From Bacteroidota bacterium (GTDB taxonomy: Bacteria; Bacteroidota; Bacteroidia; Chitinophagales; JADIYW01): 64,000 nt of DNA. The notes under the pieces were generated by a model. It had not been told where the DNA came from, searched no databases, and saw nothing but the letters and a program-made list of their open reading frames with translations. The stretch lies in the NCBI GenBank assembly GCA_016705125.1, contig JADIYW010000008.1, positions 62,001 through 126,000 on the forward strand. The letters are read 5' to 3'. Of this stretch, positions 8,664 through 18,121 are shown piece by piece; positions within the stretch are counted from its first letter, which is position 1, and the number at the start of each line of letters is the position of its first letter. Position numbers and translations under genes: made by a program.

Positions 8664-9986
8664 ATGGAATTAACTGCAGTAAATAGAGAAATAGAATGGT
8701 TTGAAAAGGAATTTTCAAAACTAAGCGATTTATATAATAGTCAAAACCCAAGTATTCGAGCTATAAAACACGAAGCATTTGAGGCATTTTCCAAACTGGG
8801 ATTTCCAAGCATGAAACATGAAGAATGGAAATATACGCATATCAAAAAGGGCATTGATTTTAACTCAGAAATTAATTTAAATAACACTTCACAAAATACT
8901 GATTATAAAAAACTTAAGATAGATTATTTAAATAAAAATTTAAACAATAAAATCGTTATTATAGACGGAAATTTTATTGAGGAACTAAGCACTTTAAAAA
9001 TAAATGGCACTGAGATTCAATCTACAAAAAGTGCCTTTGCGTCTCAAAATCATTTTCTAACTGAACAATTCGGTTCTTTTACCAACTACAAAACAGATGC
9101 GCTTGCTGCCCTCAATTTAGCCATTTGCAATGATGGATTTTGCATAAAAATCAATAAAAACAGCATAATTGAAGACACGATAGAAATCATAGAATTAATC
9201 ACAAATGATGCTCCATCTATCCTTAATCCTTTTCATTTTTTGAATATAGAAGAAGGTGCTCAGGTTACATTTTCACACACTTTAATTAATCAAAACACCA
9301 ACAAAACTTTCTACAATAGTCTATTTCAATTTTATCAATCAGCTCATTCAATTTGCAATTTTACTTCATTACAAAATTTAAACAAAGAACTTTATAGTGT
9401 TGAAAATAAATTTGTTATACAAAATAGCAAAAGTAAATTTACAAATAACCAAATTGCGCTTTCAGGTACTTTAATTAGAAATAATCTTTCTGTACGACAC
9501 GAAGGGCAATTTATTGAAACTTTCTTAAATGGGTTAATTTGCTTGAATGGAACTGATCATGTAGACAACCACACACTTGTAGATCATGCTAAACCTAATT
9601 GTTATAGCAATGAAAACTATCGTAATATATTAGATGGCAAAGCACATGGAGTTTTTAATGGAAAAATAATCGTTCGACCAGATGCTCAAAAAACAAATGC
9701 ATTCCAATCAAATAAAAATATTCTGGTATCTGACGATGCTGTTTTAAATGTAAAACCACAGCTAGAAATTTTTGCGGATGACGTAAAATGTAGCCACGGT
9801 TGCACTTCAGCACAATTAGATGAAAAACAATTATTTTATTTAGAATCAAGAGGAATAAAAAAAGAAATTGCCCTTTTAATGCTCATTTTTGCATTTGCTG
9901 ATGAAACGCTTAATGGAATTAATGATTTAGAATTAAAGGAAGCCATTGAACAAAAAATTGCACAAAAATTAGGTATTGAAATTTAA
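8664..9986 (+). CDS. sufD: Fe-S cluster assembly protein SufD
   Basis: SufD is the SufB paralogue that completes the SufBC2D scaffold and helps iron entry. The 440-residue product has the SufD N-terminal EEWKYTHI block (near 53), the histidine-containing VDNHTLVDHAKPN segment and the C-terminal DDVKCSHGCTSAQLD motif with the family cysteines. It is more divergent than SufB in its middle third, as is usual. It sits between sufC and sufS with gaps of 1 and 3 bp. Confidence 0.95.
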   Translation: MELTAVNREIEWFEKEFSKLSDLYNSQNPSIRAIKHEAFEAFSKLGFPSMKHEEWKYTHIKKGIDFNSEINLNNTSQNTDYKKLKIDYLNKNLNNKIVIIDGNFIEELSTLKINGTEIQSTKSAFASQNHFLTEQFGSFTNYKTDALAALNLAICNDGFCIKINKNSIIEDTIEIIELITNDAPSILNPFHFLNIEEGAQVTFSHTLINQNTNKTFYNSLFQFYQSAHSICNFTSLQNLNKELYSVENKFVIQNSKSKFTNNQIALSGTLIRNNLSVRHEGQFIETFLNGLICLNGTDHVDNHTLVDHAKPNCYSNENYRNILDGKAHGVFNGKIIVRPDAQKTNAFQSNKNILVSDDAVLNVKPQLEIFADDVKCSHGCTSAQLDEKQLFYLESRGIKKEIALLMLIFAFADETLNGINDLELKEAIEQKIAQKLGIEI

Positions 9987-9989
9987 AAA

Positions 9990-11243
9990 ATGAATTCAGC
10001 TAATAACGATATCATCCAATCCATTCCATTTGATGTAGACAAAATTAGGGCTCAATTTCCTATTTTGAATATACAGGTGAATAATAAACCTTTGGTTTAT
10101 TTGGATAATGGTGCATCTACCCAAAAGCCGAATTCGGTAATTGAAACCACCAATTTTTATTATAGTAATCAATATAGCAATATCCATCGAGGCGTTCATA
10201 AATTAAGCCAAATAGGCACTGATTTGTACGAAAAAACCAGATTAAATTTTCAGCATTTCATCAATGCGACGACTCCTAGCGAAATTATTTTTACAAAAGG
10301 TACTACCCATGGAATAAATACCATTGCGTATACTTATGGAAGAAAATATTTGCAAAAAGGCGATGAAATTCTTATTTCGGGAATGGAACACCACTCTAAT
10401 ATCGTTCCGTGGCAAATAGTTTGCGAAATTTATGGTGCAATCCTTAAAGTAGTTCCAATAGAACAAAATGGCACTATAAGTTTGGAAAAATTTAAGACTC
10501 TTTTGTCTCCAAAAACCAAATTAGTAGCTATGACTTATATATCCAATTCGTTGGGTACTATAAATCCTATAAAGGAAATTATTGATTTAAGTCACCAAAA
10601 TGGAAGTCATATTTTGGTTGATGCCGCTCAAGCAATCCATCACCTTCCAATTGATGTTCAAGAGCTAGATTGTGATTTTTTGGTGTTTTCAGGACATAAA
10701 ATGTATGGACCAACTGGTACTGGAATTTTATATGGAAAAGAAGCCCTTTTGGATGCTTTACCGCCATTTGAAGGTGGTGGAGATATGATAAAAGAAGTGC
10801 GATTTGACAAAACGACTTTTAACGATTTGCCATTCAAATTTGAAGCGGGCACACCAAATATAGCAGGAATTATTGGTTTAAATGCAGCACTTGATTTTAT
10901 AAAAGAAATTGGCTTACCTCAAATAATGGCACATGACAAACAACTTTTAGATTATTGTCATCAGCAGCTAGGAGAAATTGACGGCATTCGCTTTTTTGGT
11001 ACAAGCCAAGAAAAAGCTGGTGTGGTTTCGTTCTTAATTAATGAAATACACCCTTATGATATTGGCGTTATTTTGGATAATTTGGGTATTGCCATTCGTA
11101 CAGGGCATCATTGCACACAACCAGTAATGGATTTTTATAATATTCCTGGAACTTGTCGAGCCTCTTTTGGAATTTATAATACAATGGAAGAAATAGATGT
11201 ATTAACAAATGGCCTCAAAAGGGCTGTAAAAATGTTGAGTTGA
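9990..11243 (+). CDS. sufS: Cysteine desulfurase SufS (class II)
   Basis: SufS is a PLP enzyme that takes sulfur from cysteine to form alanine and an enzyme persulfide passed to SufE. The 417-residue product has the PLP lysine in SGHKMYGPTG (near 232-241), the EHHSN aspartate-aminotransferase block and the catalytic cysteine in RTGHHCTQP (near 371-379). These place it in group II. Its stop overlaps the sufE start by 1 nt (TGATG), indicating coupled translation. Confidence 0.97.
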   Translation: MNSANNDIIQSIPFDVDKIRAQFPILNIQVNNKPLVYLDNGASTQKPNSVIETTNFYYSNQYSNIHRGVHKLSQIGTDLYEKTRLNFQHFINATTPSEIIFTKGTTHGINTIAYTYGRKYLQKGDEILISGMEHHSNIVPWQIVCEIYGAILKVVPIEQNGTISLEKFKTLLSPKTKLVAMTYISNSLGTINPIKEIIDLSHQNGSHILVDAAQAIHHLPIDVQELDCDFLVFSGHKMYGPTGTGILYGKEALLDALPPFEGGGDMIKEVRFDKTTFNDLPFKFEAGTPNIAGIIGLNAALDFIKEIGLPQIMAHDKQLLDYCHQQLGEIDGIRFFGTSQEKAGVVSFLINEIHPYDIGVILDNLGIAIRTGHHCTQPVMDFYNIPGTCRASFGIYNTMEEIDVLTNGLKRAVKMLS

Positions 11244-11674
11244 TGAAAACGATAGATGAAATACAAAATGAAATAATTGGCGATTTTGAAATGTACTCAG
11301 ATTGGGCTGATAAATATGAATATATTATTGATATGGGCAAGGAATTGAAACCCATTTCAGGTGCGCTAAAAATCGAGGACAATATAATAAAGGGCTGCCA
11401 ATCAAGGGTTTGGTTGATTGCTGACTATGAAAATGGGAAATTGAATTTTCAAGCAGACAGCGATGCAATAATTACCAAAGGGCTTGTAGGAATGTTAACC
11501 AAAGTTTTGTCTGGCCATTCTCCAAAAGAAATAGCAGAATCTAATTTATTTTTTATGGAAAAAATTGGACTTCAAGAACACCTATCTCCTACTCGAGCCA
11601 ATGGTTTATTGGCCATGATAAAGCAAATGAAAACCTACGGACTTGCATATATGACTAAAGAAAAAATGATATAA
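11243..11674 (+). CDS. sufE: Sulfur acceptor SufE
   Basis: SufE accepts persulfide sulfur from SufS and hands it to SufB. The 143-residue protein is of normal length and has the active cysteine in IKGCQSRVWL (near residue 51) and the conserved SGHSPKEIAE helix. I chose the ATG at 11243 that overlaps the sufS stop. An in-frame TTG one codon earlier is possible but less likely. It overlaps the next gene by 1 nt. Confidence 0.95.
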   Translation: MKTIDEIQNEIIGDFEMYSDWADKYEYIIDMGKELKPISGALKIEDNIIKGCQSRVWLIADYENGKLNFQADSDAIITKGLVGMLTKVLSGHSPKEIAESNLFFMEKIGLQEHLSPTRANGLLAMIKQMKTYGLAYMTKEKMI

Positions 11675-12000
11675 TGGAAATTATGGAAAAATCGTTTATT
11701 CAGATAAAAAGCGAAGCAATTGAACAGATTCAAACAGTATTTGACCCTGAAATTCCTGTAAACGTATATGAGCTTGGTCTTATTTATGATGTAAACGTAG
11801 ACCCGATGAATAATGTACATATTTTGATGACACTTACATCTCCATCTTGCCCAGCTGCAGGAAGTTTACCAGGCGAAATAGAAGGAAAAGTGCGCTCAAT
11901 CGAAGGTGTTGGCGAGGTGGAAGTCGAAATCACCTTTGACCCACCTTGGTCGGATGAATTAATGAGCGAAGGTGCAAAATTGGAACTGGGATTACTTTAA
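11674..12000 (+). CDS. DUF59/MIP18-type SUF accessory protein
   Basis: This 108-residue DUF59 protein is found at the end of many suf operons (often labelled SUF system assembly protein or PaaD/SufT-like) and is thought to help Fe-S cluster transfer to target proteins. It contains the conserved DPEIPVNVYELGLIYD block (25-40), a reactive cysteine in TSPSCPAAG (near 64) and VEITFDPPWS. An ATG at 11674 overlaps the sufE stop as TAATG; a second ATG three codons later is also possible. It is the last gene of the Suf unit proper. Confidence 0.9.
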   Translation: MEIMEKSFIQIKSEAIEQIQTVFDPEIPVNVYELGLIYDVNVDPMNNVHILMTLTSPSCPAAGSLPGEIEGKVRSIEGVGEVEVEITFDPPWSDELMSEGAKLELGLL

Positions 12001-12011
12001 TAATAAACTAT

Positions 12012-12053
12012 TTACTAACTACTTAATACTAATTACTAACTACTTAATACTAA
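12012..12053 (+). repeat. Two perfect tandem 21-bp repeats before the bacilliredoxin gene
   Basis: A 21-bp unit beginning TTACTAACTACT occurs twice head to tail, with identical copies at 12012-12032 and 12033-12053. Related TACTTAATACTTACTACT runs occur at 22820-22880. The function is unknown. Confidence 0.8.
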
Positions 12054-12063
12054 AAGAAAAAAT

Positions 12064-12477
12064 ATGTATCCAATAGAATTAACAAAACCAATGGCAATGG
12101 AGCTTGAAAATGTGGGCTTCAAAAGTTTAAAATCTGCTGATGAAGTAGCTGATTTATTAAACAAAAAAACAGGCACTACACTTGTTGTCGTAAATTCTGT
12201 TTGTGGCTGCGCTGCTGCAAATGCACGACCAGGCGTAATTGCTGCAATTAAGAATGAAAAAAAACCTGACAACTTAGTTACTGTATTTGCAGGTGTTGAT
12301 GGGGATGCGGTACGAGAAGCAAGAAATTTTTTCGCACCATATCCAGGTTCTTCGCCATCAATGGGTTTATTTAAAGATGGCAACTTGGTTCATTTTATCG
12401 AAAGACACCAAATTGAAGGTCGACCAGCACAGATGATTGCAGCTAATTTGGTTGCTGCATTTGAAGAATTTTGCTAA
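12064..12477 (+). CDS. Bacilliredoxin-type protein (BrxA/BrxB family)
   Basis: This 137-residue thioredoxin-fold protein has the CGC active site (SVCGCAAANARPG, near 47-59) that defines the YphP/YqiW family. In Bacilli these proteins remove bacillithiol from S-thiolated proteins. Bacteroidota members are common, and some of these bacteria are predicted to use bacillithiol or a related thiol. It follows the suf operon after 63 bp and probably serves sulfur or redox homeostasis. The promoter of the next gene lies just after its stop. Confidence 0.9.
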   Translation: MYPIELTKPMAMELENVGFKSLKSADEVADLLNKKTGTTLVVVNSVCGCAAANARPGVIAAIKNEKKPDNLVTVFAGVDGDAVREARNFFAPYPGSSPSMGLFKDGNLVHFIERHQIEGRPAQMIAANLVAAFEEFC

Positions 12478-12495
12478 TTAAAAAGATCAAAAAAA

Positions 12496-12503
12496 TATCT
12501 TTG
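12496..12503 (+). promoter_or_regulatory. Bacteroidota -7 box for the WD40 gene
   Basis: TATCTTTG matches TAnnTTTG exactly. A TTTG lies 22 nt upstream (12470-12473) as a possible -33 element inside the bacilliredoxin 3' end. Confidence 0.55.
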
Positions 12504-13413
12504 CAAGTCAATATTTCTATAAAAAGCATTCTGAAAGGACATTCTGAAGGAATATATTGTCTTAGCAAAGGATTTGATCGAAATATTTTGTTTTCAGGAA
12601 GTGCCGATAAATTTGTTGGCGCTTGGGAAATTGATACAGGTGTTTTTAAACAACCTGTTGCAAAAGTAAATGATGCTATTTATGCACTCCATTATCACGA
12701 TCCATTAAACAATTTGTTTATAGGAACAAGATCTGGAAACTTATATTTAGTAGATACAAATGGTGGGTTAGCGTTGAGAAATATAGCTTTTCACCAAAAA
12801 CCAATATTTGATATTGCCATAAATACTGACAAAAATGAGCTGTATCTCCTTTCGGGAGACGGCTCCTTTTCTGTCTGGAATTTGAGTGATTTGGAACTCA
12901 AAAACACATCAAATTAAGCAATGAAAATGGCCGAAGTTTGTCTCTTTCGGAAGACAATGCTCAATTAGCCATCGGATTAAGCGACAATAGTATACGTATA
13001 TTTGACACCAATAATTTAGAGCAAATTGATTATTTAATTGGCCATGAAAATTCAGTTTTTACCGTTGCTTTCTGTGGCAATAAATTACTCTCTGGTAGTC
13101 GTGATGCGCACTTTTTGTATGGGAGAAACTGGGAAAAAAATATGAAATTAAACTAAAAATACCAGCCCATAATTTTACGATAAATCATATTTGCATACAT
13201 CCTACTCTACCCATTTTTGCTACTGCCAGTAGAGATAAAACCATCAAAATATGGGATAAAGACAATTTCCAACTCCTAAAAGTAATAGATAGAAATAAAT
13301 TTGAGGAAAGTCATACCCATTCTATAAACAAACTACTTTGGATAAATCAAAACACTCTAATTTCTGCGGGAGATGATAAAAAAATAATCGTTTGGGACTT
13401 TAACTATCAATAA
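12501..13413 (+). pseudogene. WD40-repeat protein interrupted by two frameshifts
   Basis: Three consecutive reading-frame pieces together encode a beta-propeller of about 300 residues. WD40 blades are seen as ILKGHSEGIYCL, LFSGSADKFVGAWE, LLSGSRDAH, FATASRDKTIKIWD and LISAGDDKKIIVWDF. The frame is lost first at a five-A run (12900-12904) and again at a five-T run (13112-13116); one extra base in each run restores a continuous protein. The repeats look well conserved, so a sequencing error is as likely as real decay. The start is unclear: TTG 12501 overlaps the promoter box, while ATT 12513 would suit a leaderless mRNA. The stop abuts the convergent gene at 13414. Confidence 0.75.
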
Positions 13414-14589
13414 TTACTTAAATATTATTTTTTCACTTGAAGTAACATCAAATCCCTTGTTTTCTTTATTTTCCATTACATTACCTTTAACAGTTAAAGT
13501 ATAAAATAAGTCCAAAGGCCAGAAAGTATTTTTTGACAGATTCATTTCCCCATCTATTGCCATATTCATTTGGAAAGAATTTAAAAATTCATTAGCTTCT
13601 AAATCATCCTCTTTCACTTTCTTCTTCTTTTTTTTGCCTTTTTCTCCTTCATCAAATGCATCTTTAAAAGATTCCATCAAATTTTTCATGAAATCGCCCA
13701 TTTCCATATTTACTTGAAAAACGTAATTATAGTGATTTTCAACTTCAGTAACCAATAGATTTCCAGCAATATCAAACATGCCTTTCATTTTTTCCAAATC
13801 CTCCAATTCTTTAACATCTAACTCACTTATGTCCTTCTTAATACCAATTTTACAAGTATCCCCAAAAAAACTATGGATTTTTTCAATTCTTTCGCTAAAA
13901 ATAGATTCCATAGTTGACCTTAAAACAAAATCTAAAGTATTAAAGCTAAAATCACCAACCTGCACCTCATCGTCATCATTTGGCTCTATAATATTGCCTT
14001 CGTCATCCAACAAGTTGCCTTCATCATCATATTTTTGGTCATCTACCACTTCAACTTCATCAACCCTAACATTTTCAAGTTCTTCTTCTGTTAAAGGGGC
14101 TTCATATTCTACATTCAATATGGCACTTATTGCTTTTATGGCCTGCTCCAAACCATTTTCTTCACTATATTCTAAAAATTTTCCATTTAAGCCCATTTGA
14201 TATCTTACTGGTGGGCATTTTGCTAAAGCATCATATATTTTTACAACATCCAAAGTATATTCATCCAAATTGGATCTATTTATTTCAAAATTGGTGTATT
14301 GCCATTCCATTTCATAATAGTCATCCGTTTTTGAAATCACCTTCCAATTGGCTTTAAAATTCATGGTATCAAATAGCATTATTTCACCTACGGAAAGACT
14401 TTCTTCAATTATAGGTTTTTCTGCATCTTCAGAATCCATTTCTTCATCTTCTTGTTCCCTTGGTGTAATAGTGGTAATAATTAGTTTTCTTTCCTCTCCA
14501 ATTTTCCAATTAGGATGGATAATTATTTGCTGAGCAAAAGTATTTCCTAATACAAGGAACATTAGCAGTGGTAAAATTAACTTTCTCAT
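13414..14589 (-). CDS. Secreted hypothetical protein, acidic
   Basis: I do not recognise a characterised family in this 391-residue protein. It begins with a clear signal peptide (MRKLILPLLMFLVLGNTFAQQ) and is predicted to be exported. The middle has a strongly acidic stretch (residues about 175-210, rich in D and E), and a lysine-rich patch (GEKGKKKKKKVKED) lies near 320. The rest alternates short beta-like segments. ATG 14589 is preferred to the upstream ATG 14604 because the latter lies inside the TATGTTTG promoter box. Confidence 0.8.
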   Translation of the reverse strand: MRKLILPLLMFLVLGNTFAQQIIIHPNWKIGEERKLIITTITPREQEDEEMDSEDAEKPIIEESLSVGEIMLFDTMNFKANWKVISKTDDYYEMEWQYTNFEINRSNLDEYTLDVVKIYDALAKCPPVRYQMGLNGKFLEYSEENGLEQAIKAISAILNVEYEAPLTEEELENVRVDEVEVVDDQKYDDEGNLLDDEGNIIEPNDDDEVQVGDFSFNTLDFVLRSTMESIFSERIEKIHSFFGDTCKIGIKKDISELDVKELEDLEKMKGMFDIAGNLLVTEVENHYNYVFQVNMEMGDFMKNLMESFKDAFDEGEKGKKKKKKVKEDDLEANEFLNSFQMNMAIDGEMNLSKNTFWPLDLFYTLTVKGNVMENKENKGFDVTSSEKIIFK

Positions 14590-14597
14590 AAGTTTTG

Positions 14598-14605
14598 CAA
14601 ACATA
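14598..14605 (-). promoter_or_regulatory. Bacteroidota -7 box for the secreted acidic protein
   Basis: TATGTTTG on the minus strand matches TAnnTTTG exactly and ends 8 nt before the ATG at 14589, predicting almost no 5' leader. Confidence 0.5.
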
Positions 14606-14646
14606 ATAAATTTTTAAATAATTATATTTTTTACATTTAATTGTAT

Positions 14647-14654
14647 TATATTTG
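14647..14654 (+). promoter_or_regulatory. Bacteroidota -7 box for the YfaP-like lipoprotein
   Basis: TATATTTG matches TAnnTTTG exactly, 30 nt before the ATG at 14685. Confidence 0.5.
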
Positions 14655-14684
14655 AATATTGTTTAATATTTAAAAATTAAAAAG

Positions 14685-15179
14685 ATGAAAAAAAGCAGCC
14701 TAATTCTTTTTATGGTAATTGCATTTACCATGTCTTCTGTCAACTTTGGATGTAAGAAAGATAAAAACGATGCAGATGAAATTGAAACCTTAAAAGGAAA
14801 CCCAGGAAATCCTAGATTTAACCTTCAATTTACCAATGAAGAAAATGTGGATTTAGATTTGTATGTTACAACTCCGGCAGGAAATACCATTTATTATGGC
14901 GATGAGGAATTTGATGGTGGTAAATTGGATTTAGATTGTCTTTGCGATGAATGTATAAATGGTCCAAATGAAAACATCTTTTGGTTAGATGGAACTGCTC
15001 CAAAAGGAACATATCAATTTTGGGTTGAACACTATGACAATTGCATTGAAGAAGATGAAACATCGACTTCTGATTTTACCTTACGCTTGATAAAAAACGA
15101 TGTTATCTTGCAAAAGTACACAGGTACTTTATCGAGAAGCAATAACAAATCAACGGTTTATACGCATACTCAGGAATAG
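14685..15179 (+). CDS. YfaP/DUF2135-like lipoprotein
   Basis: The 164-residue product has a lipoprotein signal ending in NFGC-KKDK, with lipidation on the cysteine near residue 23. The mature part reads as one beta-sandwich: VDLDLYVTTPAG, an acidic Cys-rich segment (DLDCLCDEC), NIFWLDGTAPKGTYQFWVEHY and a closing strand. This pattern matches the DUF2135/YfaP family of surface proteins with unknown ligands. The cell location is periplasm-facing or the outer membrane. It is monocistronic, with a strong terminator 25 bp after the stop. Confidence 0.75.
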   Translation: MKKSSLILFMVIAFTMSSVNFGCKKDKNDADEIETLKGNPGNPRFNLQFTNEENVDLDLYVTTPAGNTIYYGDEEFDGGKLDLDCLCDECINGPNENIFWLDGTAPKGTYQFWVEHYDNCIEEDETSTSDFTLRLIKNDVILQKYTGTLSRSNNKSTVYTHTQE

Positions 15180-15203
15180 AATAAAGTTAAATGCTTAATT
15201 GAA

Positions 15204-15240
15204 AAAAAAGAGTGGTGGCTTAAAGTCATCACTCTTTTTT
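15204..15240 (+). terminator. Rho-independent terminator after the YfaP-like gene
   Basis: AAAAAAGAGTGGTG pairs with CATCACTCTTTTTT around a 9-nt loop with one G-T wobble, followed by more T. The A-rich 5' arm means it could also work on the opposite strand. Confidence 0.9.
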
Positions 15241-15305
15241 TTATAAAAAAATGATATTTGTTCTCTTTTAAAATATTGTTTAAATTAGTGCCAAAAATAA
15301 AGCTT

Positions 15306-16487
15306 ATGCCAAAAAAGGTGCTGCTTCTACTATTAATATCCTGTTTTTTTTCTTGTAAAAAGGAAAAAACACTTACAAACAATCCCACATTAGTTTGGAA
15401 CGGTTTTCACCATGCATGGGATTATAATCATCGAATAAATAGAATGGGCGATTGGATAGAACCATTTACAGAAAAAGAGAAAAGCGGATTTGTTTTAGCT
15501 CATACAGGCGCATCAGGTAGCGGTGCCGATAAACTTGATTTTACTTCTTTTTACACCAAAATAGTTTCAGAAAAAATTAGCACCCACAACGATAAGTTTT
15601 CATTTAGGGTATTTGGAAAAGAAGGAGAAACCGTAGAATCAAATTATACGATTACGGCAAATATTCCTTCAAATTTCGATGCTAACCATAAATTTGTTTT
15701 GCTGATTTCGGGTTTTGATTTATTTAGCCGAACCAAGGCCGACGGACCAATAAGAGGAGATGAAAAAGCAGATAAAATATTTATATTTGGTTTGAATACC
15801 AGCAATTTAAATGTTGAAAATGGAAAATACAATTTTAAATTAAGTACAAAACTAGGAGGCGATTGCAATTCTCCAGAATGCATAACGGGCGAGAATCAAA
15901 ATTGGTTTGATTACCAAATTATATTGTATTATCAAATAATTGGCTTGCCAGATAGTTCAAATATCGAATCTATGGCTTTGTCAAATGCCTATTCATGGGA
16001 AAAACCTAGCCAAGGAAAACCCAATCCTGATTCTAAGGAAATATTTAAATCGGATAAACAAATAAAAGATAAGGAAATAACAGGACAACCAAATTTCAAA
16101 AATGCTATACTCGGATTTAGTGGCTTTGATTATAACATTGCAAAAGGAATGGGCGGTTTATTAGGCAATGAATTAGAATATCCACACATGGTAGAAACCG
16201 ATTTAGCCCTTTTACCAAAAAATTATGATGCTACAGCAGGCAAAATGCTTTTTGATGCTGATTTGTTTTTCAAAAATTGGGATGCTACAATGCCTTTGGT
16301 TTCATATGGCGGAGCAGGTTCAATTGTTTTTAACGCAAATATAAATCTAATACAATGGGGCGATGAAAATGCTATTGTTGAGTATAACAAATCTAATGCA
16401 GGCACTATTAATTGGAAAACAAGCCAAACAAATCAGCAAGCTGGCAACTCTGCAGCGGCTGAAAACAAAACTGAAATAGCATTTTAA
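15306..16487 (+). CDS. Hypothetical lipoprotein
   Basis: This 393-residue protein starts with MPKKVLLLLLISCFFSC, a compact lipoprotein signal with the lipidated cysteine at about residue 17. I do not recognise a family. It is rich in aromatic and beta-strand-like segments and contains a Cys pair in GGDCNSPEC near 190, suggesting a folded extracytoplasmic domain. The in-frame ATG 48 bp upstream was rejected because it would place a non-signal stretch before the lipobox. Confidence 0.75.
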   Translation: MPKKVLLLLLISCFFSCKKEKTLTNNPTLVWNGFHHAWDYNHRINRMGDWIEPFTEKEKSGFVLAHTGASGSGADKLDFTSFYTKIVSEKISTHNDKFSFRVFGKEGETVESNYTITANIPSNFDANHKFVLLISGFDLFSRTKADGPIRGDEKADKIFIFGLNTSNLNVENGKYNFKLSTKLGGDCNSPECITGENQNWFDYQIILYYQIIGLPDSSNIESMALSNAYSWEKPSQGKPNPDSKEIFKSDKQIKDKEITGQPNFKNAILGFSGFDYNIAKGMGGLLGNELEYPHMVETDLALLPKNYDATAGKMLFDADLFFKNWDATMPLVSYGGAGSIVFNANINLIQWGDENAIVEYNKSNAGTINWKTSQTNQQAGNSAAAENKTEIAF

Positions 16488-16531
16488 TCAAATTTATTTT
16501 TCTATAAATTTTGAATTAACTATCTTTAATA

Positions 16532-17991
16532 ATGATAAACCACGAAATTACAATACTTGCCAATAAAATTGAAAGTCATTACCCAAAAGAAATTAGAAAA
16601 TTTTTATCTATTTCAAAAAAAAGCAGAAGTGAGCAATTATATAAATTAATCGTTTCCGCAAAAAATGAGGACCAGCTTGAAAGGGGTTTATTATTTAAAA
16701 AAATATTTGCAAAAAAATATTCTGAAAAAAATGATTACCTATGGCGCAATGAAATACGATTATTAAAAGAAGAACTGGAAATATTTTTAATACAAAAAGA
16801 ACACGAACATTTTTCTAAAAACAATCAAGCTTATAATGATTGGTTGTTGATGCATGCTTTTGACAGGTTAAAATTTTCAGTTGGCATGGATGAAAAGTAT
16901 GAGGTTTTGCTGAAAGAAAAAGATAATTATGCATCTTATGCTTTTGTTTTAGATGCTTGCTTATTACAACTAAATAATTTGCTTCATAAGGTTCCAGATT
17001 TAAGAAAACGTATGAACGAGTATCCTGCATTAATAAAAGCTAGTAAACTGGTGTTAAATGATATGGTTTCTGCTTATAGTGCAAAATTGAATATGCAAAG
17101 TTCATATTATAATTGGATAGCTTACAATCACAAATTAGAACAACGAGAAGATTTATTACTGAATGAGTATCATATTTATTTAGAAAAAAATCCAATAAGT
17201 AATTTTTATAATCATTTTGCTCAATCATTTACAATATCTTCTGATCCAAATTCATTTGAAAAACAATTTTTCATTTAAATAAAGCCATAGAAATTATTGA
17301 ACCACTTTATAAAAAAAATAAACTATTGCACGAGGCTCGATTTTTGATTTTAATGGGAAAAGGCAGAGAAATATCTTCTTTTGGTTATTTTTTAGAAGCT
17401 CATGAAACATTGAGCAAGATAAAAGCAGATGCCGACAAACTGAATATACATAATAAAACAGTATTTTATGTAAATTATATAACCAATTTAGTAAAATGTA
17501 AATTTTACAAGGAAGCATTACATACATTAGAAAATGAATTTACAATTGAAAATACATTGTATAAAAATATGCTTTTGTATAACAAACTATTGTGTTATTT
17601 ATATTTACGTGATACAAAAAATTTGGCTGCCTATATTTCTTATGATTTAGATGCTGCTCCTTTTCCACAAAGCTATGTTCTAAAGATGATAAAATCTGCC
17701 TATTTTTATTTAATAAATGAATATGAAACGGCACTTTCTATCATCAATAGCTTATTGCAAGCCAAATCTTCTTCTGATAATATGCAATATTACCAACCAA
17801 TCGCTACTCTCTTTAAAAAGCTCTACATTATTGCACAAAAAAATAGTTTACAAAAAAAATGGTCCGAGAAAGACTTTAAAACACTTCAAGATAGTATTGA
17901 TAATTTTGAGGAAACTGCACCTCCTGAATTTAAATTAGTTTCTACTTACTTATGGATAAAACAAGAAATTGATTCGATTCGTTTAAAATAA
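16532..17991 (+). pseudogene. Helical hypothetical protein split by one frameshift
   Basis: Two frames (16532-17278 and about 17272-17991) read as one protein of about 487 residues. The join is a five-T run at 17267-17271, and one more T gives a continuous KQFFHLNKAIEII sequence. The product is almost entirely helical, K/E/L-rich and without a signal peptide, so it is probably cytoplasmic, with TPR-like helical hairpins in the second half (for example LLYNKLLCYLYLRD). The family is not recognised. A TATCTTTA box lies 3 nt before the ATG. Confidence 0.7.
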
Positions 17992-18121
17992 AAAATCTTA
18001 AATAGCAGATTATCAAATCAATACATTTTATTTTATAACAAAACCACTCACAAAACTCAAATTGTTATTTTTTTTAATTTGTTTTTATAGTTCAACTTTG
18101 TACTATAAAAAATAAATAACT

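Noticed and set aside
12036..12383. Minus-strand frame over the bacilliredoxin gene
   Set aside because: The plus-strand protein has a clear CGC active site and family length.
13778..14200. Ser-rich plus-strand frame opposite the acidic secreted protein
   Set aside because: It is the antisense of Glu/Asp codons, and the minus-strand gene has a signal peptide and promoter.
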